Below are positions 32,675 to 39,937 of a DNA stretch of 64,000 bases, in pieces. The notes under the pieces are model-generated. The model ran no database searches. It saw only the letters and a program-made list of their open reading frames with translations, and was not told where the DNA came from. How positions within the stretch are numbered: position 1 is the stretch's first letter; each line of letters begins with the position of its first letter. The DNA comes from Actinoplanes missouriensis 431 (lineage in GTDB: Bacteria; Actinomycetota; Actinomycetes; Mycobacteriales; Micromonosporaceae). Both the position numbers and the translations under genes were made by a program. The DNA lies in contig NC_017093.1 of the NCBI RefSeq assembly GCF_000284295.1, positions 4,960,001 through 5,024,000 of the forward strand, given 5' to 3'.

Positions 32675-34255
32675 CTACTCCTCGAAAATCGTCTCGCCGT
32701 GCAGCACCGTGCGCCGGCACACCGGCCGCGCCGGCGTCACGCCCTCGATGTCCGGCAGCAGCGCCGGAAGCCCGTCCTGGACGCCGCCCGGCGTCTCCCA
32801 CACCGCGAAGGTCGCCGAGTGCCCGGGGGCGAGCACCCCGACCCGGTCGGTGATCCCGGCCGCCCGCCAGCCGCCGCGGGTGCTGGCCGCGAACGCGGAC
32901 CGCACGCTCATCCGGTAGACCGGGTTGCGCGGGGCGGCCGCGGCGACCACCGTCGCCCACGGGTCGAGCGGCGTGACCGGCGAGTCCGAACCGAACGCCA
33001 GGGTCACGCCCGTCGCGTGCATCGCGCCGATCGGGTTGGTGGCCATCGCCCGCTCCACGCCGAGGCGCTGCGCGTACATCCGGTCCGGCCCGCCCCAGAG
33101 CGCGTCGAAGATCGGCTGCACCGAGGCGATCGCCCCGAACTCGACCATCCGGGCGATCATCGCCTTGTCGATCAGCTCGACGTGCTCGATGCGATGGTGG
33201 CCCTCGCGCAGCCGGTCCACGCCGACCTGCTTGGCGGCGAGCGCGAACCCCTCCAGGACGGTCCCGATGGCGGCGTCGCCGATCGCGTGGAACCCGCCCT
33301 GGAAACCGACCCGCACGCAGTCCAGCAGGTGCTCGGCGACCTGGTCGGCGGTGAGGAAGGCCTCGCCGCAGCCGTGGTCGCCGTCGGCGTACGCGTGGCG
33401 CACCGAGGCGGTCCGGGAGCCGAACGCGCCGTCCGCGTAGAGGTCGCCGCCCGCGCCGTGCGCGCCCAGCTCCCGGGCCTTGTCGGCGCCGCCCAGCTCA
33501 CCCCAGTAGCCGTACACCTTCGGCAGGCCGCGGCCGGAGAGGGCGAGCACCGAGGCGAAGTCGGCCTCGCTGGACGTGCCGGGGCCGCCGCACTCGTGCA
33601 CGGCCGCGATGCCCAGCTCGGCGGCGCGGGACAGGGCCGTCGCCTGCGCCGCGGTCCGCTGACCGGCGGTGAGCGAGCCGAGCGCGACCGCGCGTACCGC
33701 GTGGTGTGCCTGCTCCCGCACCCAGCCGGACTCGTCGTATCCCTCGACGCCGGCGGCGGCCGGCAGCAGCGACGACGACACCAGCGCCGAGTGCACCGAC
33801 GCCTGCGTCAGGTAGACGCGCCGGCCACCCGCGGCCCGCTCCAGCTCGGCCGCGGCCGGCGGGGTCTGCTCGGCCCAGGTCGACTCGTCCCATCCGTGCC
33901 CGTGCACCACCGCGCCGGCCGGCCGGTCCGCCGCGAACGCCGCCACCGCGTCGAGCAGTTCGCCCGCCGAGCGCACCCCCGACAGGTCGAGGCTGTCGAA
34001 CGCCAGGCCGGTGTCGGTGGCGTGCAGGTGCGCGTCCACGAACGCCGGGGTGATCAGCGCGCCGGCCAGGTCGACGGTGCGGTCGGCGGCGGGCGCGTCG
34101 GCGGTGTCGCCGAGCCACGCGATCGACGATCCGCGGACCAGCATCGCGGTGGCGCGCGGGTCGGCGGCGGAGTAGATGCGGCCGTTGGTGTAACGGACGG
34201 AGGGAGTCTTGACGTGGTTTTGCATCGGTTTTCCGCCGCGGGGAAGCTCTGTCAT
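32675..34255 (-). CDS. YtcJ-like metal-dependent amidohydrolase
   Basis: A 526-aa amidohydrolase-superfamily enzyme of the YtcJ-like group. First metal motif is PAFVDAHLHATDTG; later ligands are in GGFHAIGDAAIGTV and EHVELIDK; the catalytic Asp is in LAFGSDSPVTPLDPW. It probably hydrolyses an amide or imine bond in a small molecule. The ATG giving MTELPRGGKP was chosen because upstream codons overlap kdd. It lies 4 bp from both kdd and kamD, inside the lysine run, where clostridial clusters have kce. YtcJ-like enzymes are unrelated to Kce, so it is not an evident substitute; it may deal with a lysine-derived amide or lactam. Confidence 0.85.
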   Translation of the reverse strand: MTELPRGGKPMQNHVKTPSVRYTNGRIYSAADPRATAMLVRGSSIAWLGDTADAPAADRTVDLAGALITPAFVDAHLHATDTGLAFDSLDLSGVRSAGELLDAVAAFAADRPAGAVVHGHGWDESTWAEQTPPAAAELERAAGGRRVYLTQASVHSALVSSSLLPAAAGVEGYDESGWVREQAHHAVRAVALGSLTAGQRTAAQATALSRAAELGIAAVHECGGPGTSSEADFASVLALSGRGLPKVYGYWGELGGADKARELGAHGAGGDLYADGAFGSRTASVRHAYADGDHGCGEAFLTADQVAEHLLDCVRVGFQGGFHAIGDAAIGTVLEGFALAAKQVGVDRLREGHHRIEHVELIDKAMIARMVEFGAIASVQPIFDALWGGPDRMYAQRLGVERAMATNPIGAMHATGVTLAFGSDSPVTPLDPWATVVAAAAPRNPVYRMSVRSAFAASTRGGWRAAGITDRVGVLAPGHSATFAVWETPGGVQDGLPALLPDIEGVTPARPVCRRTVLHGETIFEE

Positions 34256-34259
34256 GGGA

Positions 34260-35276
34260 TCAGTCTCCCGCGATCCTCGCCTCGAACAGTGCCCGCACCT
34301 CCGGCACACGCCGCAGCAGTCCGACCGCGAACTCGGCGTGCCCCGGCACGTACCCGTTCCCGATCAGCATCGTCACGTCCGCGGCGAGTCCCTCGGCGCC
34401 GAGCGCGGCCGCCGGGAAGCTGGTCGCCATCGAGAAGAAGATCACGGTTCCGCCGGGTGCGGTGGCCAGGATCGCGCCGTGCTCGCAACCGGGCACGTCC
34501 ACGCAGACCACGGTGATGTCGGCGGGCTCGCCGACCGCCGCGGCGACGGCGACCGGGTCGCGGGCGTCGGCGATCGCGATCTCGTCGGCGAGTCCGGCCG
34601 CGAGCAGCGCGTCACGCTCGGCCGCGGAGACCACCACGGCCCGGGTACGCGCCCCCGCCGCCCGCGCCGCCGCCAGCGTGAGCGACCCGCTCTTGCCGGC
34701 GCCGCCGAGGACCGCCACCGTGACCGGCCGGCCGTAGCCCCGGATCACGCGGTCGGTGAGCGCCGGCGCCCCGCAGACGTCGTAGACGGCGAGCGCCAGC
34801 TCCGGCGGCAGGTCGTCGGGGAGCACCCCGACGATCGAGCGGCCGAAGAGGATCGCGGTGCCCTCGGCCGGCACCTGCTCGCTCAGCCCGTCCCACCCGG
34901 CCAGGCCGTCGGTGATCCGCAGCGGGGTGAGCGTCAGCGACACCAGCGTGGCGACCAGGTCACCGGGCTTGACGGGCAGCGGCGAGCCGGGCCCGACCTC
35001 GTCGACCACGCCGATCAGCATGCCGCCGGAGCCGGTGACCGGGTTGTGCATCTTGCCGCGCGTCGCGACGATCTCGCACACCTCGGCACGGATCGCGGCG
35101 CCGTCGCCGGCGTGCTTCTCGGCCAGCTGCCGGTAGCTCGCGGCGTCGAGGTTGAGCCGGCGCACCCGGATCCGCACCTCGTCCGGGCCGATCTCGGGTG
35201 AGGCGTCCAGCCGCCAGGCCGCCTGGGGCAGCACGCCAGCCGGTTCGAGCACCCGGCCCAGTCCGACAGATCCCAT
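34260..35276 (-). CDS. kdd: L-erythro-3,5-diaminohexanoate dehydrogenase
   Basis: A 338-aa NAD-dependent dehydrogenase that oxidatively deaminates 3,5-diaminohexanoate to 3-keto-5-aminohexanoate. The Rossmann motif is VAVLGGAGKSGSLTLAAARAAG; typical Kdd segments are RVRRLNLDAASYRQL, GKMHNPVTGSGGMLIGVVDEVG, and GYGRPVTV. The ATG giving MGSVGLGRVLEPAG after GAGGAGGGTGTC is the natural start; the upstream frame enters the promoter. It heads the leftward operon, divergent from kamA. Confidence 0.93.
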   Translation of the reverse strand: MGSVGLGRVLEPAGVLPQAAWRLDASPEIGPDEVRIRVRRLNLDAASYRQLAEKHAGDGAAIRAEVCEIVATRGKMHNPVTGSGGMLIGVVDEVGPGSPLPVKPGDLVATLVSLTLTPLRITDGLAGWDGLSEQVPAEGTAILFGRSIVGVLPDDLPPELALAVYDVCGAPALTDRVIRGYGRPVTVAVLGGAGKSGSLTLAAARAAGARTRAVVVSAAERDALLAAGLADEIAIADARDPVAVAAAVGEPADITVVCVDVPGCEHGAILATAPGGTVIFFSMATSFPAAALGAEGLAADVTMLIGNGYVPGHAEFAVGLLRRVPEVRALFEARIAGD

Positions 35277-35313
35277 CCCCGACACCCTCCTCGCGTGAAA
35301 CAATCGTCCCGAA

Positions 35314-35342
35314 ACCCTGCCTGACCGTAAATCCTCCGTCAA
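35314..35342 (-). promoter_or_regulatory. candidate promoter of the kdd operon
   Basis: On the minus strand, TTGACG, 17 bases, CAGGGT resembles a housekeeping-sigma promoter. It would give a 5' leader of about 30 bases before kdd. An imperfect dyad (TAAATCCTCCG and CGGAGATTA) overlaps this -35 element and the opposite kamA promoter, a likely site for a shared regulator. Confidence 0.4.
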
Positions 35343-35347
35343 CATGG

Positions 35348-35376
35348 TTACTAGACCGGAGATTATCCGTTAGCGT
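35348..35376 (+). promoter_or_regulatory. candidate promoter of kamA
   Basis: TTACTA, 17 bases, TAGCGT fits a housekeeping-sigma promoter with a good -10 element. Transcription would start about 25 bases before the kamA GTG. It lies back to back with the kdd promoter. Confidence 0.45.
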
Positions 35377-35408
35377 GGTGGGCCAGCCGACGACGCCTGG
35401 GAGGACCC

Positions 35409-36761
35409 GTGCTGGAAGTGGGACAGCCCTACGAGTACCGCCGACGCGAGCTCGTCGAGCCGGATTGGACACGGTTCCCCGGGTGGCGTGACGTCACGCC
35501 GGACCAGTGGGCCTCCGCCCAGTGGCAGCGGGTGAACTGCGTGAAGAACGCGAAGCAGCTGCGTGCCGTCATGGGCGACCTGCTCGACGAGACGTTCTAC
35601 GCGGACCTGGAGACCGACCAGCAGCGCCTGGCCACCATGTCGATGCTGCTGCCGCCGCAGATGATCAACACGATGGTCCCGGACCAGGTGCCGGACACCG
35701 CCACGTTCTACGCCGATCCGGTCCGGCGGTACATGCTCCCGGTCGCCACCGACCGCCAGCTCGACTGGCCGTCACACCCGCACGCCACCCGCGACTCCCT
35801 GCACGAGCACGACATGTGGGTCGCCGAGGGCCTCACCCATCGGTACCCGACGAAGGTCCTCGCCGAGCTGCTCAGCACCTGCCCGCAGTACTGCGGGCAC
35901 TGCACCCGGATGGACCTGGTCGGCAACAGCACCCCGACGGTCAGCAAACTGCGGCTGCTGGAGAAACCGGTCGACCGCTACGCGGCCCACCTCGACTACC
36001 TGAAGAACCACCCCGGCGTACGGGACGTGGTCGTCTCCGGCGGCGACGTGGCGAACGTGCCGTGGAAACAGCTCGAGGCGTACCTGATGGGTCTGCTCTC
36101 GGTGCCGACGGTCCGCGACATCCGGCTCGCCACCAAGGCGCTGATGGGCCTGCCTCAGCACTGGCTGCAGGACGACGTCGTGGAGGGCATGCACCGGGTC
36201 GCCGTGACCGCCGAGCGCCGCGGCGTCAACCTGGCCGTGCACACCCACGTCAACCACGTGAACTCGCTGACCCCGCTGGTCGCGAAGGCCACCCGGACCC
36301 TGCTCGAGGTGGGCGTGCGCGACGTGCGCAACCAGGGCGTGCTGATGCGCGGCGTCAACGCCACCGCCCCGGACCTGCTCGACCTCTGCTTCGCGCTGCA
36401 GGGCGAGGCCGGGATCCTGCCGTACTACTTCTACATGTGCGACATGATCCCGAACGCGGAGCACTGGCGGGTCCCGGTCTGGCACGCCCAGCAGCTCCAG
36501 CACGACCTGATGGGCTACCTGCCTGGTTACGCCACGCCGCGGATCGTCTGCGACGTCCCGTTCGTCGGCAAGCGCTGGGTGCACATGGTCGCCGACTACG
36601 ACCGCGAGCACGGCATCTCCTACTGGACCAAGAACTACCGCACGTCGATCGAGGCGGACGACAGCGAGGCGCTCTCGAAGCAGTACGCGTACTACGACCC
36701 GATCGACACACTCCCCCGCTCCGGCCAGGACTGGTGGCGCAAGCAGCAGCAGGCGGCATGA
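35409..36761 (+). CDS. kamA: lysine 2,3-aminomutase
   Basis: A 450-aa radical-SAM, PLP-dependent enzyme that converts L-lysine to L-beta-lysine. The cluster motif CxxxCxxC is Cys158, Cys162 and Cys165 (TCPQYCGHCTR). DVVVSGGDV follows, as expected for SAM binding. The clostridial PLP-lysine motif PGGGGK is not present; DVPFVGKRW near residue 383 may supply the lysine, so PLP binding is inferred. Start is GTG after GGGAGGACC. It is divergent from the kdd operon and supplies its substrate. Beta-lysine can also be used for antibiotics or as an osmolyte, but the neighbours point to catabolism. Confidence 0.92.
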   Translation: MLEVGQPYEYRRRELVEPDWTRFPGWRDVTPDQWASAQWQRVNCVKNAKQLRAVMGDLLDETFYADLETDQQRLATMSMLLPPQMINTMVPDQVPDTATFYADPVRRYMLPVATDRQLDWPSHPHATRDSLHEHDMWVAEGLTHRYPTKVLAELLSTCPQYCGHCTRMDLVGNSTPTVSKLRLLEKPVDRYAAHLDYLKNHPGVRDVVVSGGDVANVPWKQLEAYLMGLLSVPTVRDIRLATKALMGLPQHWLQDDVVEGMHRVAVTAERRGVNLAVHTHVNHVNSLTPLVAKATRTLLEVGVRDVRNQGVLMRGVNATAPDLLDLCFALQGEAGILPYYFYMCDMIPNAEHWRVPVWHAQQLQHDLMGYLPGYATPRIVCDVPFVGKRWVHMVADYDREHGISYWTKNYRTSIEADDSEALSKQYAYYDPIDTLPRSGQDWWRKQQQAA

Positions 36762-36762
36762 C

Positions 36763-36790
36763 GAAGGGCCCGGCACGAGCCGGGCCCTTC
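36763..36790. terminator. bidirectional terminator kamA / csbD
   Basis: Perfect 12-bp stem (GAAGGGCCCGGC and GCCGGGCCCTTC) with loop ACGA, one base after the kamA stop and 14 bases from the stop of the convergent CsbD gene. It ends in TTC and begins with GAA, so it can serve both strands. Confidence 0.88.
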
Positions 36791-36803
36791 ACCTGTGGAA
36801 CGG

Positions 36804-36995
36804 TCAGCTGAAGGCGTCGCGGACGTCGCGGCCCGCGTCCTTGACGTGCTCGCCGGCCTGCTTGGCGTGGGCGGCCGTCTCCTGGGCCTGGCCCTCGGCG
36901 TAGAGGCGCTCGTTGTCGGTCGCCTCGCCGACGCCCTGCTTCGCCTTGCCGGTCAGCTCCTCGGCCTTGTTCTTGACCTTGTCGGTGAAGCTCAT
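36804..36995 (-). CDS. CsbD family stress protein
   Basis: A 63-aa hydrophilic CsbD-like protein (MSFTDKVKNKAEELTGKAKQ). These small helical proteins are induced by general stress in Bacillus and actinomycetes; molecular function is unknown. The ATG after AAGGAGGGTTTCG is certain; the long open frame around it is a shadow. A stress-sigma-like promoter lies upstream. It converges with kamA at a shared terminator. Confidence 0.9.
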   Translation of the reverse strand: MSFTDKVKNKAEELTGKAKQGVGEATDNERLYAEGQAQETAAHAKQAGEHVKDAGRDVRDAFS

Positions 36996-37030
36996 CGAAA
37001 CCCTCCTTGGTCGTGCCTTCGGGGAGTTTC

Positions 37031-37056
37031 GTGCCCGGCTTGTGGCGCTTTCAAAC
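37031..37056 (-). promoter_or_regulatory. possible stress-sigma promoter of the CsbD gene
   Basis: On the minus strand, GTTTGA, 14 bases, GGGCAC is close to the SigB/SigF-type consensus GTTT...GGGTAT, with one -10 mismatch. It is correctly placed, about 35 bases upstream, and csbD genes are classic general-stress targets. Confidence 0.4.
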
Positions 37057-37112
37057 CAGATCGCACATGGGGTACGCCGTGACGACGCCTCGATCCAGAT
37101 AAGATCATCAAC

Positions 37113-37829
37113 ATGATGGATCCTCGGGCCGGCTCGTTCGGGACGGCCGCTGATGCTTATGAGCGCGGGCGTCCCCCGTACCCGGGGAAGGCTCTTGATT
37201 GGCTCCTGCCCGGCGGCGAACCGCGGGTGCTGGACCTCGGCGCCGGCACCGGCAAGCTGAGCCGGCTGGTTCGCGAGCGCGGCCTCGACGTCACGGCCGT
37301 CGATCCGTCCGAGGGCATGCTGGCCGAGCTGCGGCGGGTGCTGCCGGACGTTCCGGCGCTGCTGGGCAGCGCCGAGAGCATCCCGCTGCCGGACCGGTCG
37401 GCCGACGTCGTGCTCGTGGCGCAGGCCTGGCACTGGGTGGACACGGCACGGGCGCTGCCGGAGATCGCGCGGGTGCTGACGCCGGGCGGCCGGCTCGGGC
37501 TGATCTGGAACGTGCGCGACGAGCGGTCCGACTGGGTGCGCCGGCTGGGGACGATCATCGGAAGCGCCGAGGAGGGCCGGGAACCGCGGATGGGTCCGCC
37601 GTTCGGGCCGGTGGAGACGACCGAGTTCGAGTGGGCGCACACGATCGCGGCGGACGCGCTGCTGGACATGGTGGCGTCCCGCAGCCGCATCATCCTGTTG
37701 CCGGCCGACGAGCGCGCGGCGGTGCTGGCGCAGGTGCGGCAGCTCATCGCTACGCATCCTGAGCTGCTGGGACGGGCGTCCTACGAGCTGCCGTACGTGA
37801 CCGAGTGCGCGCGGGCGACGCTCCTCTGA
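37113..37829 (+). CDS. class I SAM-dependent methyltransferase
   Basis: A 238-aa methyltransferase of the UbiE/Methyltransf_11 type. SAM motif I is VLDLGAGTGKLSRLV, post-I acid VTAVDPSEGML, motif II around SADVVLVAQAWHWVD, motif III LTPGGRLGLIWN. The substrate is unknown. The WHWVD form is common in actinomycete small-molecule methyltransferases. Its last 80 bp overlap the end of the convergent EamA transporter gene. Confidence 0.88.
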   Translation: MMDPRAGSFGTAADAYERGRPPYPGKALDWLLPGGEPRVLDLGAGTGKLSRLVRERGLDVTAVDPSEGMLAELRRVLPDVPALLGSAESIPLPDRSADVVLVAQAWHWVDTARALPEIARVLTPGGRLGLIWNVRDERSDWVRRLGTIIGSAEEGREPRMGPPFGPVETTEFEWAHTIAADALLDMVASRSRIILLPADERAAVLAQVRQLIATHPELLGRASYELPYVTECARATLL

Positions 37830-38652
37830 CCGCACCCATCCCGGCCGCGACGACCAAGGCGATCGCCAGGCACTCCAGCACGGCGAGATCCTGGCCGAGC
37901 AGCAGGAACCCGGCGAGCGCGGCGACCGCCGGGCCGAGGCTCATCAGCACCGCGAACGTGGTCGTCGGCATCCGGCGCAGTGCCAGCATCTCGCAGGTGT
38001 AGGGCAGCACCGACGCGAGCACCGCCACCACCGCGCCGATCGCCACGACGCGCGGGTCGAGCAGCGTGGTCCCGGCCTCCGCGATCCCGGACGGCAGCAT
38101 GATCACGGCGGTGGCGGCGACCGCGAGCGCCAGGCCGTCGGCCTTGTGGAAACGGTGGCCGACGCGGGCGCTGAGCACGATGTAGGCGGCCCACATCACC
38201 GCCGCGCCCAGCGCGAAGACGACCCCGGCCACATCGAGGCGGCCCAGACCGGACCGGCCCAGCAGCGCGACGCCGGCCAGCGCCAGGCCGGCCCAGAGCC
38301 AGCCCTGCCGGCTCCGGGCGGTGATCACCGAGAGGGTGAGCGGGCCGAGCACCTCGAGGGTGACCGCCGTGCCCATCGGGATCCGGTCGATCGCGTGGTA
38401 GAAGAGCGTGTTGAGCCCGGCGAGCGCCACCCCGAACGCGCCGATCGACAGCCAGTCCCCGGAGTCGTACCCGCGGACCCTCGGGCGGCAGACCGCGAGC
38501 AGGATCAGCGCGGCGATCGTCAGGCGCAGCGCCACCACGCCGTGCACCCCGGCGGCCGGGAAGAGCCGCGCGGCGACGGCGCCGCCGAACTGCAGGGACA
38601 CCACGCTCGCCAGGACCAGGGCGGGACCGCTTCTCGTTCGCACGGCGGTCAC
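37750..38652 (-). CDS. EamA/DMT family exporter (RhtA-like)
   Basis: A 300-aa drug/metabolite transporter with ten membrane helices in two EamA halves. Internal segments such as LGPLTLSVITARSRQGWLWAGLALAGVALLG and LMSLGPAVAALAGFLLLGQDL resemble RhtA, the threonine/homoserine exporter, so amino acid or metabolite export is likely. The Arg-rich tail (about 30 residues) overlaps the methyltransferase gene by 80 bp on the other strand. It is divergent from a LysR regulator, which may control it. Confidence 0.88.
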   Translation of the reverse strand: MTAVRTRSGPALVLASVVSLQFGGAVAARLFPAAGVHGVVALRLTIAALILLAVCRPRVRGYDSGDWLSIGAFGVALAGLNTLFYHAIDRIPMGTAVTLEVLGPLTLSVITARSRQGWLWAGLALAGVALLGRSGLGRLDVAGVVFALGAAVMWAAYIVLSARVGHRFHKADGLALAVAATAVIMLPSGIAEAGTTLLDPRVVAIGAVVAVLASVLPYTCEMLALRRMPTTTFAVLMSLGPAVAALAGFLLLGQDLAVLECLAIALVVAAGMGAVRGASPARTRSRTAARRTPVPAAQDA

Positions 38653-38713
38653 GTTTCCAGCAGGGACGCTGTGCTGTGAAATGCCGGTTTCCCGGCCGTT
38701 ATGCTCTGAAGTT

Positions 38714-38851
38714 ATGACCGTCTCCCTCGCGGGCTCGCGCTCCTCTTACGGCTCGCGCTCCTCTTACGGCTCGCGCTCCTCTTACGGCTCGCGACTCTCT
38801 GACGGCTCGCGACTCTCTGAGGGCTCGCGGTTCTCTGACGGCTCGCGATGA
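38714..38851 (+). CDS. repeat-encoded micro-ORF overlapping the LysR start
   Basis: A 45-aa frame MTVSLAGSRSSYGSRSSYGS... built from a six-residue repeat (GSRSSY, GSRLSD) encoded by an 18-bp DNA repeat. Its TGA overlaps the LysR ATG as ATGA, the usual layout for translational coupling. The LysR gene has no ribosome site of its own, because the repeat runs right up to its ATG. It may be a leader peptide or just a fortuitous open frame in the array. Its own ribosome site is weak. Confidence 0.4.
   Translation: MTVSLAGSRSSYGSRSSYGSRSSYGSRLSDGSRLSEGSRFSDGSR
38732..38847. repeat. 18-bp tandem repeat array before LysR gene
   Basis: About 6.5 units of 18 bp: three copies of GGCTCGCGCTCCTCTTAC, then three variants with GACTCTCTGAC or similar, and a final GGCTCGCG that abuts the LysR start codon. 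The unit is a multiple of three. Confidence 0.93.
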
Positions 38852-39711
38852 CCGCGGACCTCCGGCATCTGCGGGCCTTTCTCGCCATCGCCGCGGCCGA
38901 AGGCATCACCCGGGCGGCGGCCGAGCTGCACGTCACCCAGCCGGCTCTCTCCCGCACCCTGCGCCAATTGGAAGACCATCTCCGGGTACGCCTCGTCGAC
39001 CGCTCCACCCACCATCTGCACCTGACCGAGGCCGGTCACGCGTTCCGGGTCCGCGCGGCCGCCGCGGTCGCCGCCGTCGACGACGTGCTCGACCCCGCCC
39101 GCGCCGGCACCTGGCCGCTGAGGCTCGGGCACGCCTGGTCCGCGCTCGGCGTGCACACCACCACGCTGCTGCGCCGCTGGAAGCAGGAACACCCCCGGAC
39201 GCCGCTCGAACTGCTCCGCGTCGACGAGCGCGACGCCGGCCTGACCCGTGGCGTCGTCGACGCCGCGATCGTCCGGGGACCCGCCGAGCTGCCCGGATTC
39301 CGGGTGCTGCCGCTGCTCACCGAGAGCCGGCTCGCGGCGGTGCCCTCGGACAGCCCGCTCGCCGGGCGAACCCACCTCACCCTCGCCGAACTGGCCGCCG
39401 AGCCGATCGCGGTGAACACGGTCGCCGGCATCACCGGGCTCGACCTCTGGCCCCCCGGCAGCACGCCGGTCGGCAGCGTGGAGGTGACCAACACCGACGA
39501 CTGGCTGGCGACCGTCATCGCCGGGCGGGCGGTCGGGCTGACCAGCACGGCGACCCCGGTGATGTACACCCATCCGGCGGTCGTCTACATCCCGGTGCCG
39601 GACGCCCCGCCGGTCCCGGTCCGCCTCGCGTGGCCGGACCCGCCGCGCCACCCGGCGGTGCCGGAGCTGGTCGCGCTGGCCCGCGAGATCACCGGCGCGC
39701 CCGCGCCCTGA
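38848..39711 (+). CDS. LysR family transcriptional regulator
   Basis: A 287-aa LysR regulator. The winged helix-turn-helix (about 3-62) includes AEGITRAAAELHVTQPALSRTLRQLE, and the substrate-binding domain starts at about 88. It is divergent from the EamA exporter, the usual layout for a LysR protein that controls its neighbour. No ribosome site precedes the ATG; translation may depend on the overlapping repeat micro-ORF or be leaderless. The effector is unknown. Confidence 0.88.
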   Translation: MTADLRHLRAFLAIAAAEGITRAAAELHVTQPALSRTLRQLEDHLRVRLVDRSTHHLHLTEAGHAFRVRAAAAVAAVDDVLDPARAGTWPLRLGHAWSALGVHTTTLLRRWKQEHPRTPLELLRVDERDAGLTRGVVDAAIVRGPAELPGFRVLPLLTESRLAAVPSDSPLAGRTHLTLAELAAEPIAVNTVAGITGLDLWPPGSTPVGSVEVTNTDDWLATVIAGRAVGLTSTATPVMYTHPAVVYIPVPDAPPVPVRLAWPDPPRHPAVPELVALAREITGAPAP

Positions 39712-39871
39712 GACTCTGCGCTCCTGCTGCTCTCACCGAGCGGCTTTCCGGGTCCGGGACGTGCGGCGCGGCCGGGTCGATCAGCATCCGTGGGTCTCAT
39801 TAAATCGGTTGTGCGGGGCGGGGCTCACGGCGTACACAGGGGGTCTGATCTTGAAGAAAGGAGGGCCGGCG

Positions 39872-39934
39872 ATGTTTTCCACGCACATCACGCCCGCATC
39901 CTCCCGGAGGCGGGCGACTCTCTCCTCGGAGTAA
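39872..39934 (+). CDS. 20-aa leader-type ORF upstream of GNAT gene
   Basis: A 20-codon frame, MFSTHITPASSRRRATLSSE, with a very strong ribosome site (AAAGGAGGG) 7-8 bases before its ATG. Its TAA is 3 bases before the TTG start of the GNAT gene, so translation of the two is likely linked. The Arg-Arg-Arg run and position suggest a regulatory leader peptide. No longer product fits here. Confidence 0.5.
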   Translation: MFSTHITPASSRRRATLSSE

Positions 39935-39937
39935 GCC

